From: Planomicrobium sp. CPCC 101079
Lineage (GTDB): Bacteria > Bacillota > Bacilli > Bacillales_A > Planococcaceae
Direction: 5' to 3'
Assembly: GCF_007859275.1 (NCBI RefSeq)
Contig: NZ_VOHC01000004.1
Location: 22,633 to 86,632, forward strand
DNA: 64,000 nt
In this document: piece by piece, positions 6,140 through 14,690 of the stretch
How the letters are laid out: every line of letters starts with the position of its first letter
How positions within the stretch are numbered: position 1 is the stretch's first letter
Program-made: the position numbers and the translations under genes
The notes under the pieces: generated by a model
What the model was told of the DNA's origin: nothing
The model's input: the letters and a program-made list of their open reading frames with translations, nothing else
Database searches by the model: none

Positions 6140-7452
6140 AGGAGTCCCTCCACTTTCCACGGGTAATCATCTTCTCTTGTAAAGTATTTCAATTCTTTCA
6201 TGTCTATTGGCAGCTTCTTTGACCGGATGGGCATGAGTCCGCTTTGGATAAAGCGGTCATGAACATTTTCTTTCCACATCCCAAGGCCAGAAACGTTCAG
6301 CATCTGCTTAAAGTGGAGAATCGGATCTTCCTCCATTCGTTCAAAAGTTCTTTTCCGGATAAAACTGATCGGTTTGAATGGAAACGAATAAGCCAAAGCT
6401 GCCAAATGGCTGAGTTGAAGCACATGATCTGCACGTTTATAGCGGACTTTTTCGTACCACGCTAAATTTGCCGGATCGGTCTTTCCATTTTCGATCATAT
6501 CCGCTGTCAACTCCCCCAGTATGTCCGCGTCTTGGATAGCCATGTTCATTCCTTCTCCGGCCATTGGATGCACTGCATGCGCGGCATCTCCAATAATCGC
6601 TTTGTTTTCTTTCACGTATGAAGGCGCGTGGAACATGACCGGAATCATCAGCTGAATTTCTTTCCAGTCCGTCAACTTTTGGACATAGCCATCCACAATC
6701 GGCGCTAAATTCGTATACAATTTATGAAAATGGCTAATTGGTTTTTCTTTCAGCCGCTTGTAATCTCCCTGCGGAATCAAATAAACGCTTCTTACCGTTC
6801 CATTTGGCAAAGGAAACAAGCCCAGGAACCGGTTGTATGTAGAAACGATTTGTCCATCTGTAAACTTTTCATCACGAGGAAACGATACGGTTAAAAAATG
6901 GTGATTGTAAGTGGTTTGCTTCACTTCGATGCCCATCTCTTTCCGCGTTACAGAAGAACGACCTTCTGCACCAAAATAATATTTGGCTTCCACTTCGAAT
7001 TGTTCTTTTCCTCTTTGCAGCAATGCTGTCTTTTTTGTGAAGCCTTTGCAAACAGTTCCCTTCAAGTAATGAAATTGATGATGGGCCGAGGCGAGCTCCA
7101 GCATTAAAGCCTTCAGCTCTTCATGAGGCATCATATAAGAGGCATTGTATTTGCCAGGTAGCACACTATAATCCATGAAGGATTGGTCTAGAACTTTCAA
7201 TGAACTAGACAACTCGAGCATATCCAACACTTTAATTTGGTTGGAGCGTGCTTGGACTTCCGTGAAGAAGCCGAGGTCGTCAAAAACCTTCATGCTTTTT
7301 GGCTGCAGCAGTTCGCCTTTATAGGTAGTGGGTGCTTTTGTCTGCCGTTCCGCAAGTACAACATCTACTCCCCGTTGCACCAATTTGAGTGCGAGCGTCA
7401 AGCCACCGATGCCGCCGCCGCTGATGAATACGTCTGTCTTCATATTCCTCAT
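6136..7452 (-). CDS. FAD-dependent aromatic-type monooxygenase
   Basis: 438 residues. The N-terminus carries the dinucleotide fold DVFISGGGIGGLTLALKLV and the acidic strand end VVLAERQ. GDAAHAVHPMAGEGMNMAIQ at about residue 300 is the FAD ribityl GD motif of the UbiH / p-hydroxybenzoate hydroxylase family. YYFGAEGRSSVTRKEMG is the middle DG-like motif. These enzymes hydroxylate aromatic or polyprenylated quinone-like substrates using NAD(P)H and O2. ATG 7452 (MRNMKTDV) has AAGGAAGGGG directly before it; ATG 7443 is a possible alternative. The downstream methyltransferase overlaps by four bases, suggesting hydroxylation then methylation of one substrate. Substrate and pathway are not identifiable here. 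Confidence 0.88.
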   Translation of the reverse strand: MRNMKTDVFISGGGIGGLTLALKLVQRGVDVVLAERQTKAPTTYKGELLQPKSMKVFDDLGFFTEVQARSNQIKVLDMLELSSSLKVLDQSFMDYSVLPGKYNASYMMPHEELKALMLELASAHHQFHYLKGTVCKGFTKKTALLQRGKEQFEVEAKYYFGAEGRSSVTRKEMGIEVKQTTYNHHFLTVSFPRDEKFTDGQIVSTYNRFLGLFPLPNGTVRSVYLIPQGDYKRLKEKPISHFHKLYTNLAPIVDGYVQKLTDWKEIQLMIPVMFHAPSYVKENKAIIGDAAHAVHPMAGEGMNMAIQDADILGELTADMIENGKTDPANLAWYEKVRYKRADHVLQLSHLAALAYSFPFKPISFIRKRTFERMEEDPILHFKQMLNVSGLGMWKENVHDRFIQSGLMPIRSKKLPIDMKELKYFTREDDYPWKVEGLL

Positions 7453-7596
7453 CCCCTTCCTTTTCTGTACCCGCATTTCAAGCATCAGGAAACATTTTAT
7501 AGCACTGTGCATCCAGGGTGAATTCCATCGCCCTTCTGGTCTTGCTGAACAGATAGCGCTTATTGAAATTTATTTTCTCAAATGCACCAATATACA

Positions 7597-7626
7597 TTGC
7601 AGAGAATGATTGAATATTGCTACTAT
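7597..7626 (+). promoter_or_regulatory. Sigma-A-like promoter before the aminopeptidase
   Basis: TTGCAG (7597-7602), an 18-base spacer and TACTAT (7621-7626), about 25 bp before the TTG start at 7652. Confidence 0.4.
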
Positions 7627-7651
7627 GAAAAAGATGAGAGGAGAGATACTA

Positions 7652-8884
7652 TTGACATCTTTTAATGAAAAATTATCACGATATGCTGAATTGGTTGTAA
7701 ACGTTGGGGTCAATATCCAACCCGGCCAACCACTTTATATCGCAGCATCCATTGAAGCTGCACCTCTAGTACGCTTGATTGCAAAAAAAGCATATGAAAA
7801 CGGCTCTAAACAAGTCCATATCGATTGGAACGATGACGAAACAAGCCGTCTTCGCTTTGAATTGGCGCCTGAAGATTCATTTTCGGAATTTCCTGCCTGG
7901 AAAGTTCAAGAGCGCGAGCAATTGGCTGAACAGGGCGCAGCGTTTCTCAGCATCGTTTCTCAAAGCCCGGATCTTTTGAAAGGCATTGACTCGAAACGGA
8001 TTTCTGCAGCCCAAAAAGCGACTGGCACAGCTTTAAGCAAATATCGCCAAATGGTCCAATCGGATAAAGTCAGCTGGTCTGTTATTGCTGCGCCTTCTAA
8101 AGCATGGGCAGCGAAAGTTTTCCCGGACCTTGCTGAAGAAGCACAGGTTGAAGCACTATGGGAAGCGATTTTCAAAGCAGTGCGCGCAGATCTTGATGAA
8201 CCGGTTGAAGCATGGCTCACCCATGACAATACACTGCACACGAAAGTCGATTATTTAAACAGCAAAAAATACACAAAACTTCACTACACGTCGCCAAACA
8301 CCGACTTGGAAGTTGCTCTTCCTGATGGCCACCTTTGGTGCGGCGCAGGTTCGGTAAATGAAAAAGGAAATACATTCATGGCCAATATGCCGACTGAAGA
8401 AGTTTTTACAGTTCCGCATAGAACAGGCGTAAACGGGTATGTATCCAGTACAAAACCGCTTAGCTATGGCGGCAATATCATTGATGATTTTAAGATCACT
8501 TTCGAAAACGGCAAAATTATAGACATAACAGCCGCACAAGGAGAGGAAGTCTTAAAGCAGTTGGTGGATTCGGATGAAGGATCTCATTTCCTAGGGGAAG
8601 TGGCACTGGTTCCGCATCAATCTCCGATTTCAGCATCGAACATTTTGTTTTACAACACGCTGTTCGATGAAAATGCATCCAACCATTTCGCCATCGGCAG
8701 CGCATATGCATTCTGCCTTGAAGGCGGGAAAACGATGTCTTCCGAAGAGCTGTTAGAACACGGATTGAACCAAAGCATCACCCACGTCGATTTCATGGTC
8801 GGCTCTGCCGAAATGGATATTGATGGCGTATTGGAAGATGGAACGCGTGAGCCGATTTTCAGAGGCGGCAATTGGGCTTTTTAA
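7652..8884 (+). CDS. M29 family aminopeptidase (AmpS/AmpT type)
   Basis: 410 residues, a metalloaminopeptidase that releases N-terminal residues from peptides in the cytoplasm. The C-terminal catalytic half has the family ligand positions: the Glu of LGEVALV, the His of SNHFAIG, the Tyr of SAYAFC, and HVDFMVG with a later D. It ends DGTREPIFRGGNWAF, a typical M29 tail. TTG 7652 is the best start: AGAGGAGA lies just upstream, and the frame then begins MTSFNEKLSRYAEL, aligning with MTFEEKLSQYAEL of the paralogue at 19589-20818. The longer frame from ATG 7610 has no good ribosome site. A second full-length copy 12 kb away is notable. Confidence 0.93.
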   Translation: MTSFNEKLSRYAELVVNVGVNIQPGQPLYIAASIEAAPLVRLIAKKAYENGSKQVHIDWNDDETSRLRFELAPEDSFSEFPAWKVQEREQLAEQGAAFLSIVSQSPDLLKGIDSKRISAAQKATGTALSKYRQMVQSDKVSWSVIAAPSKAWAAKVFPDLAEEAQVEALWEAIFKAVRADLDEPVEAWLTHDNTLHTKVDYLNSKKYTKLHYTSPNTDLEVALPDGHLWCGAGSVNEKGNTFMANMPTEEVFTVPHRTGVNGYVSSTKPLSYGGNIIDDFKITFENGKIIDITAAQGEEVLKQLVDSDEGSHFLGEVALVPHQSPISASNILFYNTLFDENASNHFAIGSAYAFCLEGGKTMSSEELLEHGLNQSITHVDFMVGSAEMDIDGVLEDGTREPIFRGGNWAF

Positions 8885-8902
8885 GGTTCTGAAAATCGAC
8901 AC

Positions 8903-8931
8903 TTAATTTTCTGTTGGTTTTTCGGTATAAT
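8903..8931 (+). promoter_or_regulatory. Promoter of the small membrane protein gene
   Basis: TTAATT (8903-8908), 17 bases, and a consensus TATAAT (8926-8931), 40 bp before the start at 8971. Confidence 0.5.
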
Positions 8932-8970
8932 GACTATTGATGATTATAAACAGGAGAGGAGTTATCCTAT

Positions 8971-9135
8971 ATGATTTATGGCATTACAGTCACCCTTGGA
9001 TTCATGGTCGTAATCGGTTTGTTTTTCGTAACACTTATGCATTTTCTTGGAAAAGAACTGCATTCGCATGATGCAGAGCATGTTGATCCGATTCCTGAAA
9101 AGACATATCAAGCATATAAAGAGGAGCGTTTATAA
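8971..9135 (+). CDS. Small single-span membrane protein
   Basis: A 54-residue protein, MIYGITVTLGFMVVIGLFFV then TLMHFLGKELH and a hydrophilic tail rich in His, Asp and Glu ending KEERL. It has one membrane helix at residues 2-24. AGGAGAGG eight bases before the ATG, a TATAAT promoter and a terminator overlapping the stop make it a real, single-gene unit. I do not recognise the family. The tail HSHDAEH could bind metal, but that is speculation. Confidence 0.8.
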   Translation: MIYGITVTLGFMVVIGLFFVTLMHFLGKELHSHDAEHVDPIPEKTYQAYKEERL

Positions 9136-9148
9136 CGCTCTTTTTTTT
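9118..9148 (+). terminator. Terminator of the small membrane protein gene
   Basis: GAGCGTT (9124-9130) pairs with AACGCTC (9134-9140), followed by eight T. The stop codon is inside the hairpin. Confidence 0.88.
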
Positions 9149-9350
9149 ATTGAAAATGACATATATTTAACAAGAATAATACAATATGATTTCAAAACGA
9201 TTACAAAATAGATTTATATACCCATTTTTCCCACTAAAAAATTACCTTAAGTCCCTCGTAATGTTACAAAAAAATTCCCCTCTTCTTTTCTCTGTTTTTT
9301 CCATGGTAAAATGCGAAAGGAACTTGTTTTATAATAGGAGGAGTTTGTCC

Positions 9351-10358
9351 ATGTTTGCTGCAACAGATATCGGTATTGATTTAGGAACCGCAAATATTTT
9401 AGTATATACAAAATCGAAAGGCATCATTTTGAACGAGCCTTCGGTTGTTGCTTTAGATACAAAAACAGGAAAAGTGCTTGCAATCGGAGAAGATGCAAAA
9501 GCGATGATGGGAAAAACACCCGGACATATCCGAGTTGTCCGCCCACTCAAAGATGGCGTCATTGCCGATTTCGAAGTGACCACTGACCTATTAAAAATTA
9601 TTATGCAAAAAACAGCGAAAATTATGGGAGGCGCATTCCGCAAACCGAATGTCATGATTTGTACTCCTTGCGGCGCCACCTCAGTAGAGCGCCGGGCAAT
9701 TCACGATGCTGCAAAGCAAAGCGGCGCTAAAAACGTTCATCTGATTGAAGAACCAGTCGCAGCTGCAATCGGCTCAGACCTGCCAGTCAGCGAACCGATC
9801 GCAAGCGTTATCGTCGACATCGGCGGCGGCACGACGGAAGTCGGAATCATTTCTTTTGGCGGCGTGGTATCGTCCAACACAGTAAAAGTAGCCGGCGACC
9901 GTATGGATGAAGACATTATTCAATATGTCCGCAAACATTATAATGTGTTAATTGGAGAGCCTACTGCTGAAAAAATCAAAAAAGAAATCGGTTATGCCCT
10001 TATTCCACATAAAGCAGAAACCTTGGAAATTCGTGGACGTGATGTCATGACAGGATTGCCGAAAGTTGTCACATTGACATCTACTGAAATTCAGGAAACG
10101 TTGAAAGAGTCATTGTCATCAATCTTAGAGTGCATTCGTGCGACTCTTGAAAATTGCCCTGCTGAACTGTCAGGTGACATCGTTGACCAAGGGGTCGTAA
10201 TTTCTGGCGGCGGCGCACTTTTAAAAGGCATGCAGCAATGGCTCTCAGAAGAAATTTCTGTCCCAGTCCACACTGCTCCACAACCGCTTGAATCTGTTGC
10301 TATTGGCACTGGACGTTCTCTAGTTATGATGAACAAACTCGAACGAATCTCGAGATAA
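9351..10358 (+). CDS. mreBH: Rod-shape protein MreBH
   Basis: 335 residues of the bacterial actin MreB family. Seen: the phosphate-1 loop [13 protein letters not shown], phosphate-2 [18 protein letters not shown], and the adenosine loop [10 protein letters not shown]. The N-terminus [16 protein letters not shown] closely follows B. subtilis MreBH. It polymerises at the membrane and positions cell-wall hydrolases and synthases. GGAGGAG lies eight bases before ATG 9351; the upstream extension of the frame has no support. It stands alone, without mreCD, as in Bacillus mreBH. A terminator follows at 10361. Confidence 0.93.
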   Translation: MFAATDIGIDLGTANILVYTKSKGIILNEPSVVALDTKTGKVLAIGEDAKAMMGKTPGHIRVVRPLKDGVIADFEVTTDLLKIIMQKTAKIMGGAFRKPNVMICTPCGATSVERRAIHDAAKQSGAKNVHLIEEPVAAAIGSDLPVSEPIASVIVDIGGGTTEVGIISFGGVVSSNTVKVAGDRMDEDIIQYVRKHYNVLIGEPTAEKIKKEIGYALIPHKAETLEIRGRDVMTGLPKVVTLTSTEIQETLKESLSSILECIRATLENCPAELSGDIVDQGVVISGGGALLKGMQQWLSEEISVPVHTAPQPLESVAIGTGRSLVMMNKLERISR

Positions 10359-10360
10359 TG

Positions 10361-10393
10361 AAAAACCGAAAGCTTGTGGCTTTCGGTTTTTTT
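10361..10393 (+). terminator. Terminator of mreBH
   Basis: AAAAACCGAAAGC (10361-10373) and GCTTTCGG (10379-10386) followed by T7. Confidence 0.93.
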
Positions 10394-10461
10394 GCTCTTC
10401 ATTCGTCTTTTTCTAAACTTTAGATTAAAATATAGGAGAAGAAAGCCGAGGAGGAATCACA

Positions 10462-11025
10462 ATGTCAATGTTGGAAGAAATTTTAGCGTATAACGATGAG
10501 TTTGTAACGGAGAAGAAGTACGAGCAATTTATCACGACTAAATTTCCTGATAAAAAAATCGTTATATTAACGTGTATGGATACCCGTTTGTTCGAACTGC
10601 TGCCAAAAGCAATGAATTTGAAAAACGGAGACGTGAAAATTGTAAAAAGTGCAGGAGCTGTCATCAATCATCCGTTCGGTGGAATTATGCGCAGCTTGTT
10701 TGTCGCTGTTTATGAATTAGGGGCAGATGAAATTTACATAATTGGCCATCACGACTGCGGCATGTCAGCAATTGATCCGGATTCTGTCCTCGAAAAAATG
10801 AAAACAAGAGGAATTGATAAGGAAACAATCGAAATGGTCGAATACTCAGGAGTTAACCTAGAACAATGGCTGCGCGGATTTGACAATGTAAACGAGAGCG
10901 TTCGCCACAGCGTCAGCATGGTCAAAAACCATCCATTGATGGACCGTTCCGTTCCTGTTCATGGATTGGTCATCGATCCAAGAACCGGCAAACTGGATTT
11001 GGTTGTGAATGGAAACGAAAAATAA
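10462..11025 (+). CDS. Beta-class carbonic anhydrase, YtiB-like
   Basis: 187 residues. Zinc ligands visible: C38 in ILTCMDTRL with D40/R42, and H96 and C99 in IIGHHDCGM. It interconverts CO2 and bicarbonate in the cytoplasm, feeding carboxylases and purine synthesis. GGAGGAA eight bases before the ATG sets the start. Length is normal for the small Gram-positive beta class. Single gene with its own terminator. Confidence 0.92.
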   Translation: MSMLEEILAYNDEFVTEKKYEQFITTKFPDKKIVILTCMDTRLFELLPKAMNLKNGDVKIVKSAGAVINHPFGGIMRSLFVAVYELGADEIYIIGHHDCGMSAIDPDSVLEKMKTRGIDKETIEMVEYSGVNLEQWLRGFDNVNESVRHSVSMVKNHPLMDRSVPVHGLVIDPRTGKLDLVVNGNEK

Positions 11026-11031
11026 AAAATG

Positions 11032-11060
11032 AAAACCGCTGAGAAATTCTCAGCGGTTTT
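11032..11060 (+). terminator. Terminator, first of two identical copies
   Basis: AAAACCGCTGAGA (11032-11044) and TCTCAGCGGTTTT (11048-11060), three-base loop. The same 29 bases recur at 11540-11568. Confidence 0.9.
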
Positions 11061-11089
11061 AGCTTGTTGGTGAAGTCGGATAGCTAATC

Positions 11090-11500
11090 ATTGCTCTTCA
11101 GCCGGACGCTTGGCGCGGACGAGCATTGAGCCGCTTCGGCGCTTTCGCTCCTGCAGGGTCTCAACCAGCTCGCGTTCCCGCTGGAAGCGTATTGGGCGAA
11201 AGGAGTTCGGCCAGTACGTTTGCGACGAAGCGCTTGCGCTGCAGGAGCAGTCGGTCTTCCGCCGGCTTCCGACCATTCACACTGGTTAGTCTACTTGGTG
11301 TGTCTATTGAAGAAAAAGAATTAAATAGGGTTGTACCGGCTAAGGAAAGCTGCTTGTTCCGTCATTACCTATGCCTCTTTGGCTATGGAGCAATACAGCG
11401 AAGACGCCTGCGGGATAGCGAAGGGCCGAAATCCACTCGGGCGCCAGTCCCGAGTTAGTTCGGCACGAGCCCGCGGAAAGCGAAGATGTATTGCGGAATA
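11090..11500. repeat. GC-rich noncoding repeat island
   Basis: No coding frame with a ribosome site is found in this stretch. It contains degenerate copies of a Bacillales intergenic repeat: GAAGACGCCTGCGGGATAGC (from 11400) through GAGCCCGCGGAAAGCGAAGA on the plus strand, and on the minus strand a related GAGACCCTGCAGGAGCG around 11150. It also has long imperfect inverted repeats (for example GCGCTTGCGCTGCAGGAGC). GC content is visibly above its neighbours. It separates two identical terminators. Confidence 0.6.
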
Positions 11501-11539
11501 GCAATCATGACACTTCTTTAATTGCCCAAGTATTAAAAC

Positions 11540-11569
11540 AAAACCGCTGAGAAATTCTCAGCGGTTTTT
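11540..11569. terminator. Terminator, second identical copy, overlapping the DinB gene end
   Basis: The same 29-base palindrome as at 11032-11060. On the minus strand its 5' arm encodes the last residues (KNR) and stop of the DinB protein. Confidence 0.85.
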
Positions 11570-12040
11570 ATGTGCATAATAGTAATAATCCAGCAAGGTC
11601 CCTTCTTTGCCAAATTGGCGCAGAAGCGAAGTGATTTGCCCTCTATGATACGTGGCATGATTTATAAGTGAAAACAGCATTTCTTCGCGTGTGTTCTCGA
11701 AATCATCGCCTCTTGTATTTTTGAACTTCAACAGTTCCTGCCAGTGTTCGTCCGGCAGAGACGCAAAATACAATTCCATTTCAGCATGCAGCAGCATAAC
11801 TGATTCTTTCGCTTTTTCAATTGTCGAGACGTCCAAGCGTTCGAATGCCGGTTGTTCAATGCCGTGCATTCTTAAGAACCAAAGCCTTTCCACCCCGAGG
11901 ATATGTTCTATTGTTTTTTGGATGGAAGTAAATGAATTTAATCCTTCACGTCTGTAAATTTCTTCTTCAAAAGTTTGAATATGATCCAGACAGGCTAAAG
12001 CGGCCCATTTATGATATGAAAAAAGCTTGTCCTTATTCAT
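11558..12040 (-). CDS. DinB family protein
   Basis: 160 residues, four-helix-bundle DinB/YfiT type. Candidate metal ligands are H47 in IEHILGVERLW and the two His of NHATYHRGQI near residue 130, the usual family triad. DinB enzymes are thiol (bacillithiol) S-transferases or have unknown roles. The ribosome site AAGGTGTGGG is just before the ATG. The gene ends inside a terminator, so its last three residues come from the hairpin arm. Confidence 0.87.
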   Translation of the reverse strand: MNKDKLFSYHKWAALACLDHIQTFEEEIYRREGLNSFTSIQKTIEHILGVERLWFLRMHGIEQPAFERLDVSTIEKAKESVMLLHAEMELYFASLPDEHWQELLKFKNTRGDDFENTREEMLFSLINHATYHRGQITSLLRQFGKEGTLLDYYYYAHKNR

Positions 12041-12124
12041 CCCACACCTTCTTTCGCTTTGTCCCTATTCAAAAAACCATCTTTTTATTTCTTTCCACCA
12101 TCTTTTATAGGCGGCCTTCCCCTT

Positions 12125-12673
12125 TCAAAACTCACTCTCAAGCAGCGCAAAATGGAAATGATCTTCCCATATACCGTTGATGTGCAGAAATTCCCTCAGC
12201 AGCCCTTCATTTTGAAATCCAGACTTCTGGAGCACCCGAATCGAGCCTAAATTGCGGGGGGATACATAAGCTTCCAACCGGTGAAGGCGCAATTGTTCAA
12301 ATCCAAAAGCAACTATAAGGCGAACTGCCTCTGTCGCTATTCCCCTCCCGATATATGCTTCATCAATTGAATATCCGACGAGTGCACTCAAGAAAGGCAG
12401 CCGTTTGATGCCGTACATTGAGATATGGCCAATCAGGCGGTTGGAGCCATGTTCGAATATCCCAAAACTATATTCCCGGTTTTCCCGCGCCTGGTAAATG
12501 GCTTCCCTTATTTTTTCCCTCTGGACTGCAACTGTAAAATAACTGTCCCGATGGCGTGGTTCATAGATGGCCCAGTAATCCCGGTTGCGGAGGAGCAGCT
12601 GTACCATCTCCTCCGCATCATCTACAGCCAAAGTCCGGAGATAACATGTCCGGCCATTAAATAGCAAACTCAT
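12125..12673 (-). CDS. GNAT acetyltransferase, RimJ/RimL type
   Basis: 182 residues. Begins MSLLFNGRTCYLRTLAVDD, with the acetyl-CoA loop YIGRGIATEAVRLIV and the terminal QKSGFQNEGLLREFL typical of the RimJ group (protein N-terminal or aminoglycoside-like acetyltransferases). The start lies 1 base after the pepF stop (TGATATG), so it is probably coupled to pepF. Substrate unknown. Confidence 0.88.
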   Translation of the reverse strand: MSLLFNGRTCYLRTLAVDDAEEMVQLLLRNRDYWAIYEPRHRDSYFTVAVQREKIREAIYQARENREYSFGIFEHGSNRLIGHISMYGIKRLPFLSALVGYSIDEAYIGRGIATEAVRLIVAFGFEQLRLHRLEAYVSPRNLGSIRVLQKSGFQNEGLLREFLHINGIWEDHFHFALLESEF

Positions 12674-12674
12674 A

Positions 12675-14474
12675 TCATTCCACAGAAGACGTCAATGCGA
12701 TGAATTCTTCTGCGTCTTTCACACATAAAGCTATTCCTTTTTCCCAGAACGCTTGTTGTGTGATGTCTTCGCCCAAATGCTTCATCGCCAAGTCTTCAGC
12801 TGTCATAATTGCCGTATCGCGCAGAAGGGCCATGTACTTCTCTTCAAATCCAGTTCCTTCTTCTAGCGCTTTTGCGTAAATGCTAAGAGAGAACAAATAG
12901 CCGAAAGTGTACGGGAAGTTGTAGAACGGCACATCCGTGATATAAAAATGCAGCTTTGATGCCCAGAAGTGAGGATGCGTTGAGCTAAGCCCGCCGGCAA
13001 AACCTTCTTGCTGCGCTTCTTCCATCAGTTCGTTCAAGCGCTCTGCCGAAACGACACCCTTTTTGCGTTCTTCGTAGAAACGGGTTTCAAACAAGAAACG
13101 GGAGTGGATGTTCATAAAAAATGCCACGCTTCTTTGCAATTTGTCTTCAAGCAACGCAAGTTTCTCTTCATTTGTTTCGGCATTCTTCACCGCTGCATCT
13201 GCAACGATCATTTCCGCGAATGTAGAAGCTGTTTCCGCCACATTCATTGCATATGAACGGTTCAATGAATGGACAGGACGCAAGGCATACGTATGGAAAG
13301 CATGCCCTAATTCATGCGCAAGCGTCGCCACATTCGACATTGATCCGCTATAGGTCATGAAAATACGGGATTCTTCAGTCAACGGCAGCCCTGTGCAAAA
13401 ACCGCCTGGGCGTTTGTTCGGGCGGTCCTCCGCTTCAATCCAGCCTTTTTCAAAAGCCTGTTCTGCAAATTTCGCAAGCTCTGGGCCAAATTTTTCGAAA
13501 TGCTTTAAAATGAACTCGGCTCCTTCTTGGTAAGAAAATTGCTGAGTGCTTTCCGTTACAGGAGCGTCGACGTCGTACCAGTCAAGGCCATCTTTTCCAA
13601 GCATTGCTCCTTTTTTATTCAAATACTCAACAAAAGGCTGCTTGTTCTTGCTGATTGCCCCCCACATAGCATTTAAAGTTTCTTCTTTCATGCGGTTAAT
13701 ATGAAGCGGTTCTTGAAGCGGATTTTCCCATCCGCGCTTGTCGTATACCGCTAAGCGGAAACCAGCGATCGAATTCAGCGTTTTAGCGAAGAATTCCTCT
13801 TTTTCAGTCCATGCCGCTTCCAGCTTTTCATACGATTCCTGGCGCACAGCTGCATCTGAGTGAGAGCTTAAATTGTTTGCTTGTCCGACTGATAGAACTT
13901 TTTCTTTTCCGTCTACTGTCATCGTGATTTTAATTTCGCCAACGAGCATATCATACAATTGGCTCCAGCCATGATAGCCATCCACACTCAATGCAGTAAT
14001 CAGGTTTTCTTCTTTTTCAGACAGCTGCATTTTCGCTTCTTCGCGCCATTCGTTCAGCAAAAAGCCGAATTCGCGAAGCGATTGGTCTTCCAGCAAGTTT
14101 GTCCATACATCGTCTTCTGTCTTGGCTAAATCCTGTTGGACTTTTTGTACGGCTGATTGAAAACGCGCGCCCAGCGATGAAGCTTCGCTTTGCAGCAACG
14201 CCGCTTTTTTATCTTCAGTATCTTGCGCCATCAAACAACCGATAAATGCATCGGATTGATGCAGATGAAGCATTGTATTTTTAACTTCTTCGAGCAGACG
14301 AACAACTTGCTCTGCATCTTCTTTTGATGCCGGCACTTGGAAATTTCGGGCCAACGTTTCAAACTCATCCAATTTTGGTCCAGCGTTTTCCATATGTAAT
14401 CTTAGTTCCTTAGAATTGCTGCCTCCTGGAAACAGCACATCCAAATCCCAGACTTCAGAGAATTTAACTGTCAT
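12675..14474 (-). CDS. pepF: Oligoendopeptidase F (M3 family)
   Basis: 599 residues, a cytosolic zinc metallopeptidase of the M3B family that cuts medium-length peptides. The zinc motif HELGHAFH is present (about residue 378), with ASTFAEMIV supplying the third ligand Glu 20-30 residues later. AGGAGG nine bases upstream fixes ATG 14474 (MTVKFSEVWDLDVLF). Length is normal. It is followed directly by the GNAT gene. Confidence 0.93.
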   Translation of the reverse strand: MTVKFSEVWDLDVLFPGGSNSKELRLHMENAGPKLDEFETLARNFQVPASKEDAEQVVRLLEEVKNTMLHLHQSDAFIGCLMAQDTEDKKAALLQSEASSLGARFQSAVQKVQQDLAKTEDDVWTNLLEDQSLREFGFLLNEWREEAKMQLSEKEENLITALSVDGYHGWSQLYDMLVGEIKITMTVDGKEKVLSVGQANNLSSHSDAAVRQESYEKLEAAWTEKEEFFAKTLNSIAGFRLAVYDKRGWENPLQEPLHINRMKEETLNAMWGAISKNKQPFVEYLNKKGAMLGKDGLDWYDVDAPVTESTQQFSYQEGAEFILKHFEKFGPELAKFAEQAFEKGWIEAEDRPNKRPGGFCTGLPLTEESRIFMTYSGSMSNVATLAHELGHAFHTYALRPVHSLNRSYAMNVAETASTFAEMIVADAAVKNAETNEEKLALLEDKLQRSVAFFMNIHSRFLFETRFYEERKKGVVSAERLNELMEEAQQEGFAGGLSSTHPHFWASKLHFYITDVPFYNFPYTFGYLFSLSIYAKALEEGTGFEEKYMALLRDTAIMTAEDLAMKHLGEDITQQAFWEKGIALCVKDAEEFIALTSSVE

Positions 14475-14639
14475 TGCCTTTCCTCCTACTAAACTTAATT
14501 TTCTAAAAACAATTATAAGTATATCACTGTTGGAAATTTGGTGAAATAAAATCCGCTTCCGAAAAGTGGAAAACAATCGAATATTGTTCCAACTTTTTCA
14601 CTTTTACTAGTATTATGGGTTTTTCTAGGAAATTGATAT

Positions 14640-14668
14640 TTGTTGAACCGAATAAGGACAGGTATACT
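14640..14668 (+). promoter_or_regulatory. Sigma-A promoter of the TspO-like gene
   Basis: TTGTTG (14640-14645), a 17-base spacer and TATACT (14663-14668). AAGGAGGG follows at 14676-14683. Confidence 0.6.
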
Positions 14669-14690
14669 GAATATTAAGGAGGGATCTCTA

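Noticed and set aside
5153..7452. Ubiquinone or menaquinone synthesis genes
   Set aside because: The motifs fit broad families only; no quinone gene is nearby and Bacillales make menaquinone with other enzymes.
11126..11458. 110-codon plus-strand ORF in the GC-rich island
   Set aside because: No ribosome site, biased Arg/Ala/Pro composition typical of GC-rich noncoding repeats, and its frame crosses the repeat parts.
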